DNA of 38,543 bases. Origin: Mesostigma viride. Lineage: Eukaryota; Streptophyta; Mesostigmatophyceae; Mesostigmatales; Mesostigmataceae. The translations under genes and the position numbers were made by a program. The notes beneath the pieces were generated by a model, which searched no databases, was not told the DNA's origin, and was given only the letters and a program-made list of their open reading frames with translations. The stretch is taken from contig RPFO01002125.1 of assembly GCA_009746045.1 (NCBI GenBank), positions 1-38,543 of the forward strand, in the 5' to 3' direction. This document shows positions 10,651-22,815 of the stretch, piece after piece (the stretch's first letter is position 1; every line of letters begins with the position of its first letter).

Positions 10651-11058
10651 CTGCGAAACCAGAACATACCGGCCGCGAGTAGTTTATATTATTAAAAAAA
10701 ACTGGCAGTCATCTTCATCTATTTATGCGAGCTAAAATTTGAAGAAAATGCAACAAAGAAACGCCCTGGGGCGCAACTTCCTCAACAACCACTTTCTACG
10801 TACAAACGAATGGCAATCACATCGACTACGATTGTCACTACATACGAATGTCCAGACAATATAATGTGTATGTAGAGGGGGTGCATTCAACACCAGAGAA
10901 ACGCCGGCGGGCGCAACTCATATCATTAACCGGCCCCGGAAAATAAAATTCAAAAAACGTTTTGAAATTTTTTTATTGTACTTGTTTATTAATACGAAGG
11001 TTTAAATTTGGCACAAAGAAGGCGCAACTTGTACAGCAACATTGCGGTATTAGATGAT

Positions 11059-11262
11059 CTATTCAATATGCGATTGATGTTCTGAAACCTTCCAGACTTT
11101 CACAATGTCTGGTACGACCGATCTCGGACGAGGAGTGGAATCGGAAGCGAGCCAGTAATCCTCAACTATTTTTTTGATGTACAATGGAAGACTCCTTCCA
11201 TTTCGTCGAACTGTGTCGGTCCTTTGCCTTTTGGGCGAACTCTCCTCAACCTCCACCATTTC
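11059..11262 (-). CDS. Short exon (c), lysine/arginine-rich start
   Basis: Opens after CTTCGCGCAG (acceptor 11263-11266). The frame encodes EMVEVEESSPKRQRTDTVRR, then LYIKKIVEDYWLAS, and reaches a stop at 11059. A weak AAG/GTTTCA donor at about 11091 would end the exon earlier at KVWK and keep phase 0 into exon d; exon b has the equivalent KAWK/GTCTTT position. The basic PKRQR could be a nuclear signal. The region 11058-10651 is then intron with 20-mer copies at 10758 and 10898 and a truncated one at about 11017. Confidence 0.4.
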   Translation of the reverse strand, partial: EMVEVEESSPKRQRTDTVRRNGRSLPLYIKKIVEDYWLASDSTPRPRSVVPDIVKVWKVSEHQSHIE

Positions 11263-11335
11263 CTGCGCGAAGGAATAAAATGATACGTTTTAAATAAACA
11301 TTAATTTATTAAAAAAATATTATATAAACAAGTTG

Positions 11336-11565
11336 TTATTCCTCGGAATAGTTTTTTTTTATCCATTCCACAAACGCGTTTGTCACAAAGACCTTCCATG
11401 CTTTCTCAAGAACTTGTCCCCCCGATGTTTTCGAGTAATCAAACTCGTCATCCGAAGAAACCAACTCCGGCACATCCTCCGAGAGGGTCTCTACGTTGTC
11501 ATCGGCTTTCCTTTTACGCTTGTGGTTTCCGAGGCATTTTTTTGGTTCTTCTTCTGACATTCGTT
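11336..11565 (-). CDS. Short exon (b), acidic with basic patch
   Basis: Opens after TTTGTTGCAG (acceptor 11566-11569) with ERMSEEEPKKCLGNHKRKRK, an acidic VPELVSSDDEFDYS segment and QVLEKAWKVFVTNAFVEW; an in-frame stop lies at 11336. A GTCTTT donor at 11392-11387 would instead end it after KAWK in phase with exon c. The preceding 40-odd intron bases are nearly identical to those in front of exon a. Confidence 0.4.
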
Positions 11566-11704
11566 CTGCAACAAACGAGTCATTTCGAGGGGGGTGTGGT
11601 TTTACGGGTGTAGATTCATGGCGGGCGTAACACATACAATTCAATGTTGTCAAAATCATTTGTATTGTTTGTTTCGAAACGTATTAAAATATATTACATG
11701 ATAC

Positions 11705-12246
11705 CGTGGAGCCTCTTTCCAAAAGATGCCCTCCTAACACCTGTGGCGATACTGACTGCATCTTTCAGCTCGTCAACCCACCCTCCTGGCCTTAAGAAGT
11801 CGATCTCCCTGTAGGACCAAGCACCCGCATTCAAAACAAGGGCCTCTGCCGCACTCTCTGCTACAGTACTTGGATCCCGGCCCCCCACACACATTCTTTT
11901 GTCGTGTATATGAATTCGATCCCGAGAGGCTTGATGGCGAAGAAAACCGACGCATCATTCTCATACAAAACATCTGCCATTTCTGGCATGCTATCCGCGA
12001 CACTATCTGTTGTCTCCACACAAACCGTCATGCCGGCCTTCCTCATCTCAAGGACCATGACAAGCTTAGAGCCCCCCTCGTTTTTCGCCTTTCTTGCAAT
12101 CTTTTTTAAGCCAGTGTCAAACACTGCCTGAATGTCTGAAACAATCTTCAGGTGATCCACACAAAAAGGGTGAAACTTGTCAACGGCTTTCTTTTGGCAA
12201 TCGGTGTTTCCGCGGCAAATATTCTGAAGTTCTTCATCCATTTGTT
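11705..12246 (-). CDS. Exon (a): zinc-finger-like module, one frameshift
   Basis: Opens after TTTGTTGCAG (acceptor 12247-12250), with ATG at 12241. Residues about 9-32 show CRGNTDCQKKAVDKFHPFC followed by VDH, that is C-x5-C-x11-C-x2-H. A region with SDIQAVFDTGLKKIARKAKN and VFFAIKPLGIEFIYTTK follows. Near 11905, in an AAAA/GTGTG tract, one base must shift to continue as MCVGGRDPSTVAESAAEALV and SYREIDFLRPGGWVDELKDA. The exon can end at a GTATCA donor (11704-11699). Paralogous in layout to exon d. No known family recognised. Confidence 0.5.
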
Positions 12247-12859
12247 CTGCAACAAACGAGTCATTTCGAGGGGGGGGTGGTTTAACGGGTGTATATAGTA
12301 ATTTGTTTTAGGTGAACGTTTATCATTCTATAAGAAAAGTGAATGGACGTTGGTACAACCTTCATTAGATATTTTAAAGCGAACGAGACGGAAAGAGAAA
12401 CGACGGCGGGCGTAACCATCTCGGGATACATTGATATCACAAGAAGACATTGGACCGTAACGCGAAACAACACTCACGAAATATTCTTCGACATCGAAAA
12501 TAAAAAAGAAACGACGGCGGGCGTAACTATCATGGGATACATTGATATCACAAGGGACAATGGACCTGACTAGAATGCAACTTACACGACAAATACTTAG
12601 ACATCGAAGATGCAAAAGAAACGACGGCGGGCGTAACTATTCTGGAAAGATTTAGCTTACAAGAAGACAAGTTACCTGATGGGAGGGCATCTTTCACGAG
12701 ATATATTTCGATATCGAAAAGGCAAAAGAAACGACGGCGGGCGTAACTAGCACAACCAATGTTGGTCATGTGCTCTTCCAGTAAGAGAAGAAACGACGGC
12801 GGGCGTAACTATCACACGGTCAAAGAAGAGTGACGTTGGCAGAATTATGGTGTTTGTAA
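12247..12859 (+). repeat. Array of five 20-mer copies at ~110-bp spacing
   Basis: No gene seen. GAAACGACGGCGGGCGTAAC occurs unchanged at 12397, 12508, 12618, 12728 and 12790 (spacings 111, 110, 110, 62). The first three spacers share segments such as GGGATACATTGATATCACAAG and end in CATCGAAAA-type sequence, so this is a degenerate tandem repeat, not a CRISPR. It is probably intron or 5' sequence of the minus-strand gene, since it lies directly upstream of exon a. Confidence 0.75.
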
Positions 12860-14988
<2,129 letters not shown>

Positions 14989-15829
14989 TTTAGCCACATC
15001 GTGTTTTGTTCTTGGATTGATGACGCACCGCACGCAACGCTCGTGACCTGCACCCGCAGGCGAAAAATAACGAACCACAATGATAGCATGGTTGTGAGTG
15101 ACAATCGACGACATCACGCTACAAGGAGCATGACGCAAAAGGGATTAAAAATCCGCATGAAAAACCTGGTGAAAAATAAGAGGGAGAGGGGGGGATCAAT
15201 ACCCTCACAACTCGGCATCATACCTGGCAACTTCTACATGGGAACTTGGAAAGAGAGCCGAGTTGTAATATGTCGACAGCACTCACTTAGCCCCTGGAAG
15301 CTCGAATGGCGCTGGCTTTGTGGGTGTCTTCTTCTCCACCTTTGGCAGCGTCTGTTGGCCGTATTCCTGCATACAGATTGTATAGGGGGTCCGCGCCGAA
15401 AATCCATTGGATGAGGGAAATAGCTATCATTCCGAGACGACAGCACGCGGTTAATCAGCCAAGAAGCAGATTATAACGTCGCCGAAACATCCTGATCCAT
15501 AATACCTGGACAGGTAGGAGATCTAGAAGCTTAAAGTGATTTTGAAAGGCATGCGGACATTCGCGAAAAATACGCAAGGCACTTACTGGAGCTTTGTGCA
15601 AAGCGGCCGGAACGGGCCTCGCAACAATGGTAGGCGTTTTCGACTCTGCCTTCGCGGAGGTGACGAACTATGGGGGCTGCACCCGCAGGCGAAAAACAAC
15701 GTAGACCACAGTCGGCCACTGGCTACCACACCATCACGGTCACTGGACGTGCGGTGGCGGGCGTGGTGGGCGCATCCGGCGGTGCGCGCCTGCAAAACAC
15801 CGCATCAATTACCTGGGCGGGCAGGGTGC
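14989..15829. other. Gene-free stretch with a duplicated short motif
   Basis: No gene I can support. A motif TGCACCCGCAGGCGAAAAA occurs at 15049 and 15678 in the same orientation with a similar AACG continuation. Several short frames exist on both strands but none has recognisable content. Confidence 0.5.
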
Positions 15830-16579
15830 GCACCTTCCAAAGTCCCTGGTGTGTGTCAGTGCAGCGTCGACATGGCATGCGTGGAGGATATTTGCGTACG
15901 TACGACGAATCATGTGAAACGACTGGTCCAACCTGAAAAATTTTAAATTTTTGCCGTGTCCAGTAACGGTCCTAGGTTGCACCCGCGGGCCGTTCCGACA
16001 GCTGTACAGAAAAGATCACAAAGATACGCCGCGCAACGACGCCTGTGCCCGGCAAATCATTTGTGAGCCCGGAACTGAACAGTCACTGCAAATGTCGAGT
16101 ATTTATTGCTCCATCCCCACAAAAAAGCGTTCCGGACCTGTTCGAAGCGAAGAGCACTGACAGGGATCGGACCCGAGCCAGATTTGTGTGCGGACCATGA
16201 TGGCTGGCCTCCCTCACTCCGCAACCTCACTCTGGACGCAGGTTCGAATCCTGTCAGTGCTATTCGCTTCGAACAGTTCCGGAACGCTTTTTTGGGGGGG
16301 TGGAGCAATAGATTTTCGACGTTTGTAGTGACTGTTCAGTTCCCGACTCACATTTGCCGGGCACTGGCGTCATTCCGCGGCGTATCTTTCTGATCTATTC
16401 TGTACAGCTGCCGGAACGGCCCGCGGGTGCAACCTAGGACCGTTACTGGACACGGCAAAAATTCAAAATTTTTCAGGTTGGACCAGTCGTTTCACATGAT
16501 TCGTCGTACGTACGCAAATATCCTCCACGCATGCCATGTCGACGCTGCACTGACACACACCAGGGACTTTGGAAGGTGC
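15830..16579. repeat. Large imperfect palindrome, arms ~345 bp
   Basis: The left arm (15830 to about 16175) and right arm (about 16235 to 16579) are inverted copies of each other with scattered mismatches and a small indel. Shared blocks, read on the left arm, include CTTCCAAAGTCCCTGGTGTG, GTACGTACGACGAATCATGT, GTAACGGTCCTAGGTTGCAC and GAACTGAACAGTCACT. The loop is about 60 bp. At the inner end of each arm lies a tRNA T-arm-like sequence (GGTTCGAATCCTGTCAGTGCT on the right arm, plus strand; a diverged form on the left arm, minus strand). It resembles a foldback element; I see no flanking duplication. Confidence 0.8.
16236..16260 (+). ncRNA. tRNA T-arm-like sequence (no complete tRNA)
   Basis: GCAGGTTCGAATCCTGT forms a 5-bp stem around a canonical TTCGAAT loop, and the following CAGTGCT could pair with an AGCACTG at 16153-16159. 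The bases after AGCACTG do not make a D-arm or A box (no TRGC...GG pattern), so I do not call a tRNA gene. It may be a tRNA relic or a tRNA-derived repeat. Confidence 0.3.
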
Positions 16580-17631
16580 CGTAAGAATTGTCTTGCGAAA
16601 TGAAAGCTTAGCCGTATGCACTGTTCTGAAAAAATCTGATTTGTAAAAATGGAGAAAAAAAAAAAAGGGAAAAAAACTAAAAAAAAAGAACCCTGAAAAC
16701 TGACATGCCGCAAAAAGGATTCCACACGGCGACTGCCGGTCTCATCCAGGTATTGGGGTAGGGTGTAGATCCCCACCGGGGGTGTAGATCCCCCTGCTAT
16801 TCGCTCGAACAGTTCTGGATGTACCATCCTACATGCTATTGTACAATATATAGTGGTAACGGAGAATAAAAAATGAAGAGACGACAAAAATGCCTTTGCA
16901 CCAATAGGAGTCGACACTGCGTGTTCAGACTCCCAAGTACTCGGGCACCCACACCTGCCGGGGAGTACATTGTAATGCTATTCACTAGAACAGTTCCGGA
17001 TGTAGCGTTAGTGATGATGTTGTACAATATATTTCAATCACGTTTGTCAGAGTGTGCGTTTTTCCGACATGTAGGGCAGGTTGTACAACATTCTGTGCGC
17101 CAACCATGTGTACTACATGTATCGATTAGTATCACTACATGTATATTCCATCATGATCGCAGGATTAGTAACTACTGGGCTACATGTTAGTGTACCCTTA
17201 CTAGGCTACTATGTAGAACCTTCAGAACCTGATTCTACCTTCCAAAATTCTAATTATGCGCCATGGATCAGTTCTGAAATGTAGAACGAGCCTACGTGGA
17301 GGGCATGACATCAGTCCAGCTGGCACCGCCGCGCACCATGACCGAGGGAACACGCCGTCACGTGCATGTAATGCAATGTTTGGAGACGACGGGCATGCAT
17401 GCATGGTTAAGGGGACTCGGCGCGGCGAATATTTTCCGCGCCAAAAAAATTCCGCGGTACCCTCCGTACCGTGAAAAGTGGGTGCACGGTGCGCGCACCC
17501 CTTGCGGAAGTGGCCATGGCGACTGCTTTTAGACGAAACGTGACAAATCTGGCTCGCGGAAAGCAGAAAAAATGCTCGATTCTTGGAGAAAATTAGTTAC
17601 TGATTCTAATTTATGGTGGGATAGTTGCGAT
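16580..17631. other. Gene-free stretch with a recurring 25-bp motif
   Basis: No gene supported. TGCTATTCGCTCGAACAGTT at 16795 and TGCTATTCACTAGAACAGTT at 16976 repeat the sequence following the T-arm at 16258. The last two are also both followed, about 20-30 bp on, by TTGTACAATATAT. The stretch also holds an A-rich run at 16650-16690. Confidence 0.45.
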
Positions 17632-18030
17632 CTATAATGTCGCGGGCTCTTTTTCTTTACCATCGGCAGGGGGGTCCGGCCTGAATTTCTGTCGGGATGA
17701 ATAAAGTATAATTGATGCCTGCAGGTGTGATTGTCGATTGTTGCCAGTTTTGATGGTCGTAAGGAAAGCTAGTTTAATGATGTTTCTAAAGCCGTAAAAA
17801 TTCCCGCTGCTATCTTTACCTTTCCCGTCATTTTGCGGTAAGATAACATTAGGCCTGCGCGATGCGCGCCCGACCTCTCCATGAAAGGGTGGCCTTTCTT
17901 GTGCGCCTGGGCACGAATAAATGCCCGTTATGGTACGTTCTTGTATTAAACGTCCTAAGATAGCGCTTTCCTGCTTTCTTAGCTCGTTGAGCGTAAGCTT
18001 TTTGCCTTCTTTCCGGCCAGATGCAGCCAT
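17632..18030 (-). CDS. Unrecognised open frame, 132 codons
   Basis: ATG-initiated frame with a basic, helical start (GRKEGKKLTLNELRKQESAI, LGRLIQERTITG) and a Pro/Lys-rich end (FRPDPPADGKEKEPATL). Its composition is not obviously random, but there is no known domain, no splice context I can define and no paralogue in the window. It could be an exon, a transposon fragment or chance. Confidence 0.25.
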   Translation of the reverse strand: MAASGRKEGKKLTLNELRKQESAILGRLIQERTITGIYSCPGAQERPPFHGEVGRASRRPNVILPQNDGKGKDSSGNFYGFRNIIKLAFLTTIKTGNNRQSHLQASIILYSSRQKFRPDPPADGKEKEPATL

Positions 18031-18699
18031 GAAGTTGCGGGTCCTGGCGCTGCATCGCTGGATTCCTGGATGTTTTTAAGCAAGTTCGTCTGTGACGTGG
18101 CTGGCTTGCTGCAGCGCGTGGCCCACAACCTGTCGGGAAGGTGTAATGCTTTTATTTCCATGCTTCTCTGAAATTTCTTGTGCTTTATAGACAGTTGTGT
18201 TCGAGGAAATTCACGCGGTCTTCCTAAGCAGCGGCATCATTTTCCCCAGACACTGACGAGCTGGCACCTGTCTCCTAAAGAGAGCGGCTCGTGCTTGTTA
18301 GAAAGGAGGCAGTGTGCATTTTGCGGGACACAATGCTTTGGTGGCACATGCGTCAGGTAGGCTGTTCCAATGGTCTCTTCACCTTTCCCACTGAGTAAAT
18401 GTTAGCATTTGTCATGCTAACCAGAGCAGCTAGCCACAGGTTGGCTGGATAAAAAGTCAGCTTATTTTCTCTTTATATACTGCGTGTGTGGTCCTCCACG
18501 TGTCCGGCTTGTTGGGCATTTTGGAAGAGGGTTTATAATGTGTTGTTGGGTGGAACAACTTGGTTGTTGGCACAAAATCACACATTATTAGCCTGAGATA
18601 GGCATGACATATGCTGCTCAGGCGTGTCGTCCTACCAGCCTTGTTGTTAAGGGTAGACTCACAAGGCTGGCTGTGCCGATGGAGGGGTGGGGCGTGCTA
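18031..18699. other. Gene-free stretch
   Basis: Mixed-composition sequence with no gene, repeat array or RNA gene that I can support. Confidence 0.4.
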
Positions 18700-19140
18700 G
18701 CCCCCCCCCACACCCACGCATGCATGCTAGCCCCCCCCCACACCCACGCATGCATGCTAGCCCCGGCCCCGGCCCCCCCACACCCACGCATGCATGCTAG
18801 CCCCCCCCCACACCCACGCATGCATGCTAGCCCACACTCACACCCACGCATGCATGCTAGCCCACCCCCACACCCACGCATGCATGCTAGCCCCCCCACA
18901 CACCCACGCATGCATGCCAGCCCCCCCCCACACCCACGCATGCATGACAGCCCCCCCCCACACCCACGCATGCATGCTAGCCCCCCACACACACCCACGC
19001 ATGCATGCCAGCCCCCATACACACCCACGCATGCATGCCAGCCCCCCCCCACACTTACGCATGCATGCTAGCCCCCCACACACACCCACGCATGCATGCC
19101 AGCCCACCCCCACACCCACGCGTGCATGCCAGCCCACCCC
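18700..19140 (+). repeat. 30-bp minisatellite, about 15 copies
   Basis: Unit is roughly CCCCCCCCCACACCCACGCA followed by TGCATGCTAG, period 30, from 18700 to about 19140. Each unit carries the palindrome GCATGCATGC and a C-run of variable length. Open frames on both strands here are repeat artefacts. Confidence 0.95.
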
Positions 19141-19410
19141 TAGCTTGAGCGTGCTTGTAAAGTTTTTGCATGGTTTATTAAAATGAGTGGAATATGTATT
19201 TATTGCATTAAATGTTAATTTTATCATGAATGAAAATGGTCAACATTGCCGAAGTGCCCCTAAATTGCTCAATATTGTGTGCTCAAGAATTCATTGAGGA
19301 TTGTCATCATGGAAACCCGCACAAATTCACGATTCCGGGCATGCATGTGAAAGTATCAAGAACAATTTTCAATTAAGAATGGTATCTCATTGTTCCATGA
19401 ATCAATATGA
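19141..19410 (+). repeat. Dispersed AT-rich repeat, copy B
   Basis: Direct-orientation relative of 290-530 (shared blocks such as TTTTATCATGAATGAAAATG, AAGTGCCCCTAAATT, GGGCATGCATGTGAAAGT). It sits between the 30-bp minisatellite and the 71-bp satellite. Confidence 0.65.
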
Positions 19411-22400
19411 CTCCATGTACGTAGGCCAGCCATGATGACACCATGGGAGCCTGAATCCTCATCATTTTTTTTTCTTTGACATCCATGTACGTAGGCCAGC
19501 CATGATGACACCATGGGAGCCTGAATCCTCCTCATTAATTACATACATGCCATCCATGTACGTAGACGGGCCATGATGACACCATGGGAGCCTGAATCCT
19601 CATCATTTACTATTCCTTGACATCCATGTACGTAGGCCAGCCATGGAGACACCATGGGAGCCTGAATCCTCCTCATTAATTACATAAATGCCAACCATGT
19701 ACATAGACAAGCCATGATGACACCATGGGAGCCTGAATCCTCATCATTTACTATTCCTTGACATCCATGTACGTAGACGGGCCATGATGACACCATGGGA
19801 GCCTGAATCCTCATCATTAATTACATAAATGCCATTCATGTACGTAGACGGGCCATGATGACACCATGGGAGCCTGAATCCTCATCATTAATTACATACA
19901 TGCCATCCATGTACGTACACGGGCCATGATGACACCATGGGAGCCTGAATCCTCATCATTTACTATTCCTTGACATCCATGTACGTAGGCCAGCCATGGA
20001 GACACCATGGGAGCCTGAATCCTCCTCATTAATTACATAAATGCCAACCATGTACGTAGACAAGCCATGATGACACCATGGGAGCCTGAATCCTCATCAT
20101 TTACTATTCCTTGACATCCATGTACGTAGACGGGCCATGATGACACCATGGGAGCCTGAATCCTCATCATTAATTACATAAATGCCATTCATGTACGTAG
20201 ACGGGCCATGATGACACCATGGGAGCCTGAATCCTCATCATTAATTACATACATGCCATCCATGTACGTAGGCCATGCAGCCATGATGACACCATGGGAG
20301 CCTAAATCCTCCTCATTAATTACATAAATGCCAACCATGTACGTAGACGGGCCATGATGACACCATGGGAGCCTGAATCCTCATCATTTTTTTTATGAGA
20401 CATCCTTGTACGTAGGCCAGCCATGATGACACCATGGGAGCCTGAATCCTCGTCATTATTTTTTCTTTGACATCCATGTACGTAGACGGGCCATGATGAC
20501 ACCATGGGAGCCTGAATCCTCATCATTAATTACATACATGCCATCCATGTACGTAGGCCAGCCATGATGACACCATGGGAGCCTAAATCCTCCTCATTAA
20601 TTACATAAATGCCAACCATGTACATAGGCCAGCCATGGAGAGTCACACCATGGGAGCCTGAATCCTCCTCATTAATTACATAAATGCCAACCATGTACGT
20701 AGACAAGCCATGATGACACCATGGGAGCCTGAATCCTCATCATTTACTTTTCCTTGACATCCATGTACGTACACGGGCCATGATGACACCATGGGAGCCT
20801 GAATCCTCATCATTAATTACATAAATGCCAACCATGTACGTAGACGGGCCATGATGACACCATGGGAGCCTGAATCCTCATCATTTACTTTTCCTTGACA
20901 TCCATGTACGTAGACGGGCCATGATGACACCATGGGAGCCTGAATCCTCATCATTAATAACATAAATGCCATCCATGTACGTAGGCCAGCCATGATGACA
21001 CCATGGGAGCCTAAATCCTCCTCATTAATTACATAAATGCCAACCATGTACGTAGACAAGCCATGATGACACCATGGGAGCCTGAATCCTAATCATTAAT
21101 TACATACATGCCATCCATGTACGTACACGGGCCATGATGACACCATGGGAGCCTAAATCCTCCTCATTTTTTTTTTCTTTGACATCCATGTACGTAGACG
21201 GGCCATGATGACACCATGGGAGCCTGAATCCTCATCATTTACTTTTCCTTGACATCCATGTACGTAGACGGGCCATGATGACACCATGGGAGCCTGAATC
21301 CTCATCATTAATAACATAAATGCCATCCATGTACGTAGGCCAGCCATGATGACACCATGGGAGCCTAAATCCTCCTCATTAATTACATAAATGCCAACCA
21401 TGTACGTAGACAAGCCATGATGACACCATGGGAGCCTGAATCCTCCTCATTAATTACATAAATGCCAACCATGTACATAGGCCAGCCATGGAGAGTCACA
21501 CCATGGGAGCCTGAATTCATCCTCCTCATTAATTACATAAATGCCAACCATGTACGTAGACAAGCCATGATGACACCATGGGAGCCTGAATCCTCATCAT
21601 TTACTTTTCCTTGACATCCATGTACGTACACGGGCCATGATGACACCATGGGAGCCTGAATCCTCATCATTAATTACATAAATGCCAACCATGTACGTAG
21701 ACGGGCCATGATGACACCATGGGAGCCTGAATCCTCATCATTTACTTTTCCTTGACATCCATGTACGTAGACGGGCCATGATGACACCATGGGAGCCTGA
21801 ATCCTCATCATTAATAACATAAATGCCATCCATGTACGTAGGCCAGCCATGATGACACCATGGGAGCCTAAATCCTCCTCATTAATTACATAAATGCCAA
21901 CCATGTACGTAGACAAGCCATGATGACACCATGGGAGCCTGAATCCTAATCATTAATTACATACATGCCATCCCGCCATGTACGTAGACGGGCCATGATG
22001 ACACCATGGGAGCCTGAATCCTCATCATTATATACAAAAATGCCATCCATGTACGTACACGGGCAATGATGACACCATGGGAGCCTGAATCCTCATCATT
22101 AACTACATACATGCCATCCATGTACGTAGACGGGCCATGATGACACCATGGGAGCCTAAATCCTCCTCATTAATTACATACATGCCATCCATGTACGTAG
22201 ACAAGCCATGATGACCCCATGGGAGCCTGAATCCTCATCATTTTTTTTTTCTTTGACATCCATGTACATAGACGGGCCATGATGACACCATGGGAGCCTG
22301 AATCCTCATCATTAATTACATAAATGACATCCATGTACGTAGACGGGCCATGATGACACCATGGGAGCCTGAATCCTCATCATTAATTACATACATGCCA

Positions 22401-22815
22401 TCCATGTACGTACACGGGCCATGATGACACCATGGGAGCCTGAATCCTCATCATTAATTACATAAATGCCATCCATGTACGTAGACAAGCCATGATGACA
22501 CCATGGGAGCCTGAATCCTCATCATTAATTACATAAATGCCATCCATGTACGTAGACGGGCCATGATGACACCATGGGAGCCTGAATCCTCATCATTAAT
22601 AACATAAATGCCATCCATGCCGTACGTAGACAAGCCATGATGACACCATGGGAGCCTAAATCCTCCTCATTTTTTTTTTCTTTGACATCCATGTACGTAG
22701 ACGGGCCATGATGACACCATGGGAGCCTGAATCCTCATCATTAATTACATAAATGACATCCATGTACGTAGACAAGCCATGATGACACCAATGGAGCCTG
22801 AATCCTCATCATTAA
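19411..22815 (+). repeat. ~71-bp satellite array with higher-order structure, part 1
   Basis: About 48 units with core CCATGATGACACCATGGGAG followed by CCTGAATCCTCATCATT. Between cores there are three spacer types: ATTAATTACATAAATGCC (71-bp units), TTTACTTTTCCTTGACATCC (about 68 bp) and a T-run followed by CTTTGACATCC. The second half of the core varies (GACGGGCC, GGCCAGCC, GACAAGCC, CACGGGCC). Multi-unit blocks recur: 20817-21059 is repeated at 21674-21916 and in part at 21153-21413, and the 19620-19920 block recurs about 355 bp later. Frames across it are not genes. Confidence 0.95.

Noticed and set aside
12397-12809. CRISPR-like array (identical 20-mers with regular spacers)
   Set aside because: Eukaryotic context, spacers of about 90 bp related to each other, no cas genes, and the same 20-mer occurs singly in introns.
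16153-16266. A complete tRNA gene at the palindrome centre
   Set aside because: T-arm and a possible acceptor pairing are present, but D-arm/A box and a credible anticodon arm are not.
18604-19227. Frames encoding His/Pro/Cys/Met repeats on both strands
   Set aside because: Artefacts of the 30-bp minisatellite.
20320-21916. Repeated minus-strand frames of about 80 codons (GSHGVIMAGLRTW)
   Set aside because: Satellite monomers of 68 or 71 bp cannot keep a frame over several units; no gene signals.
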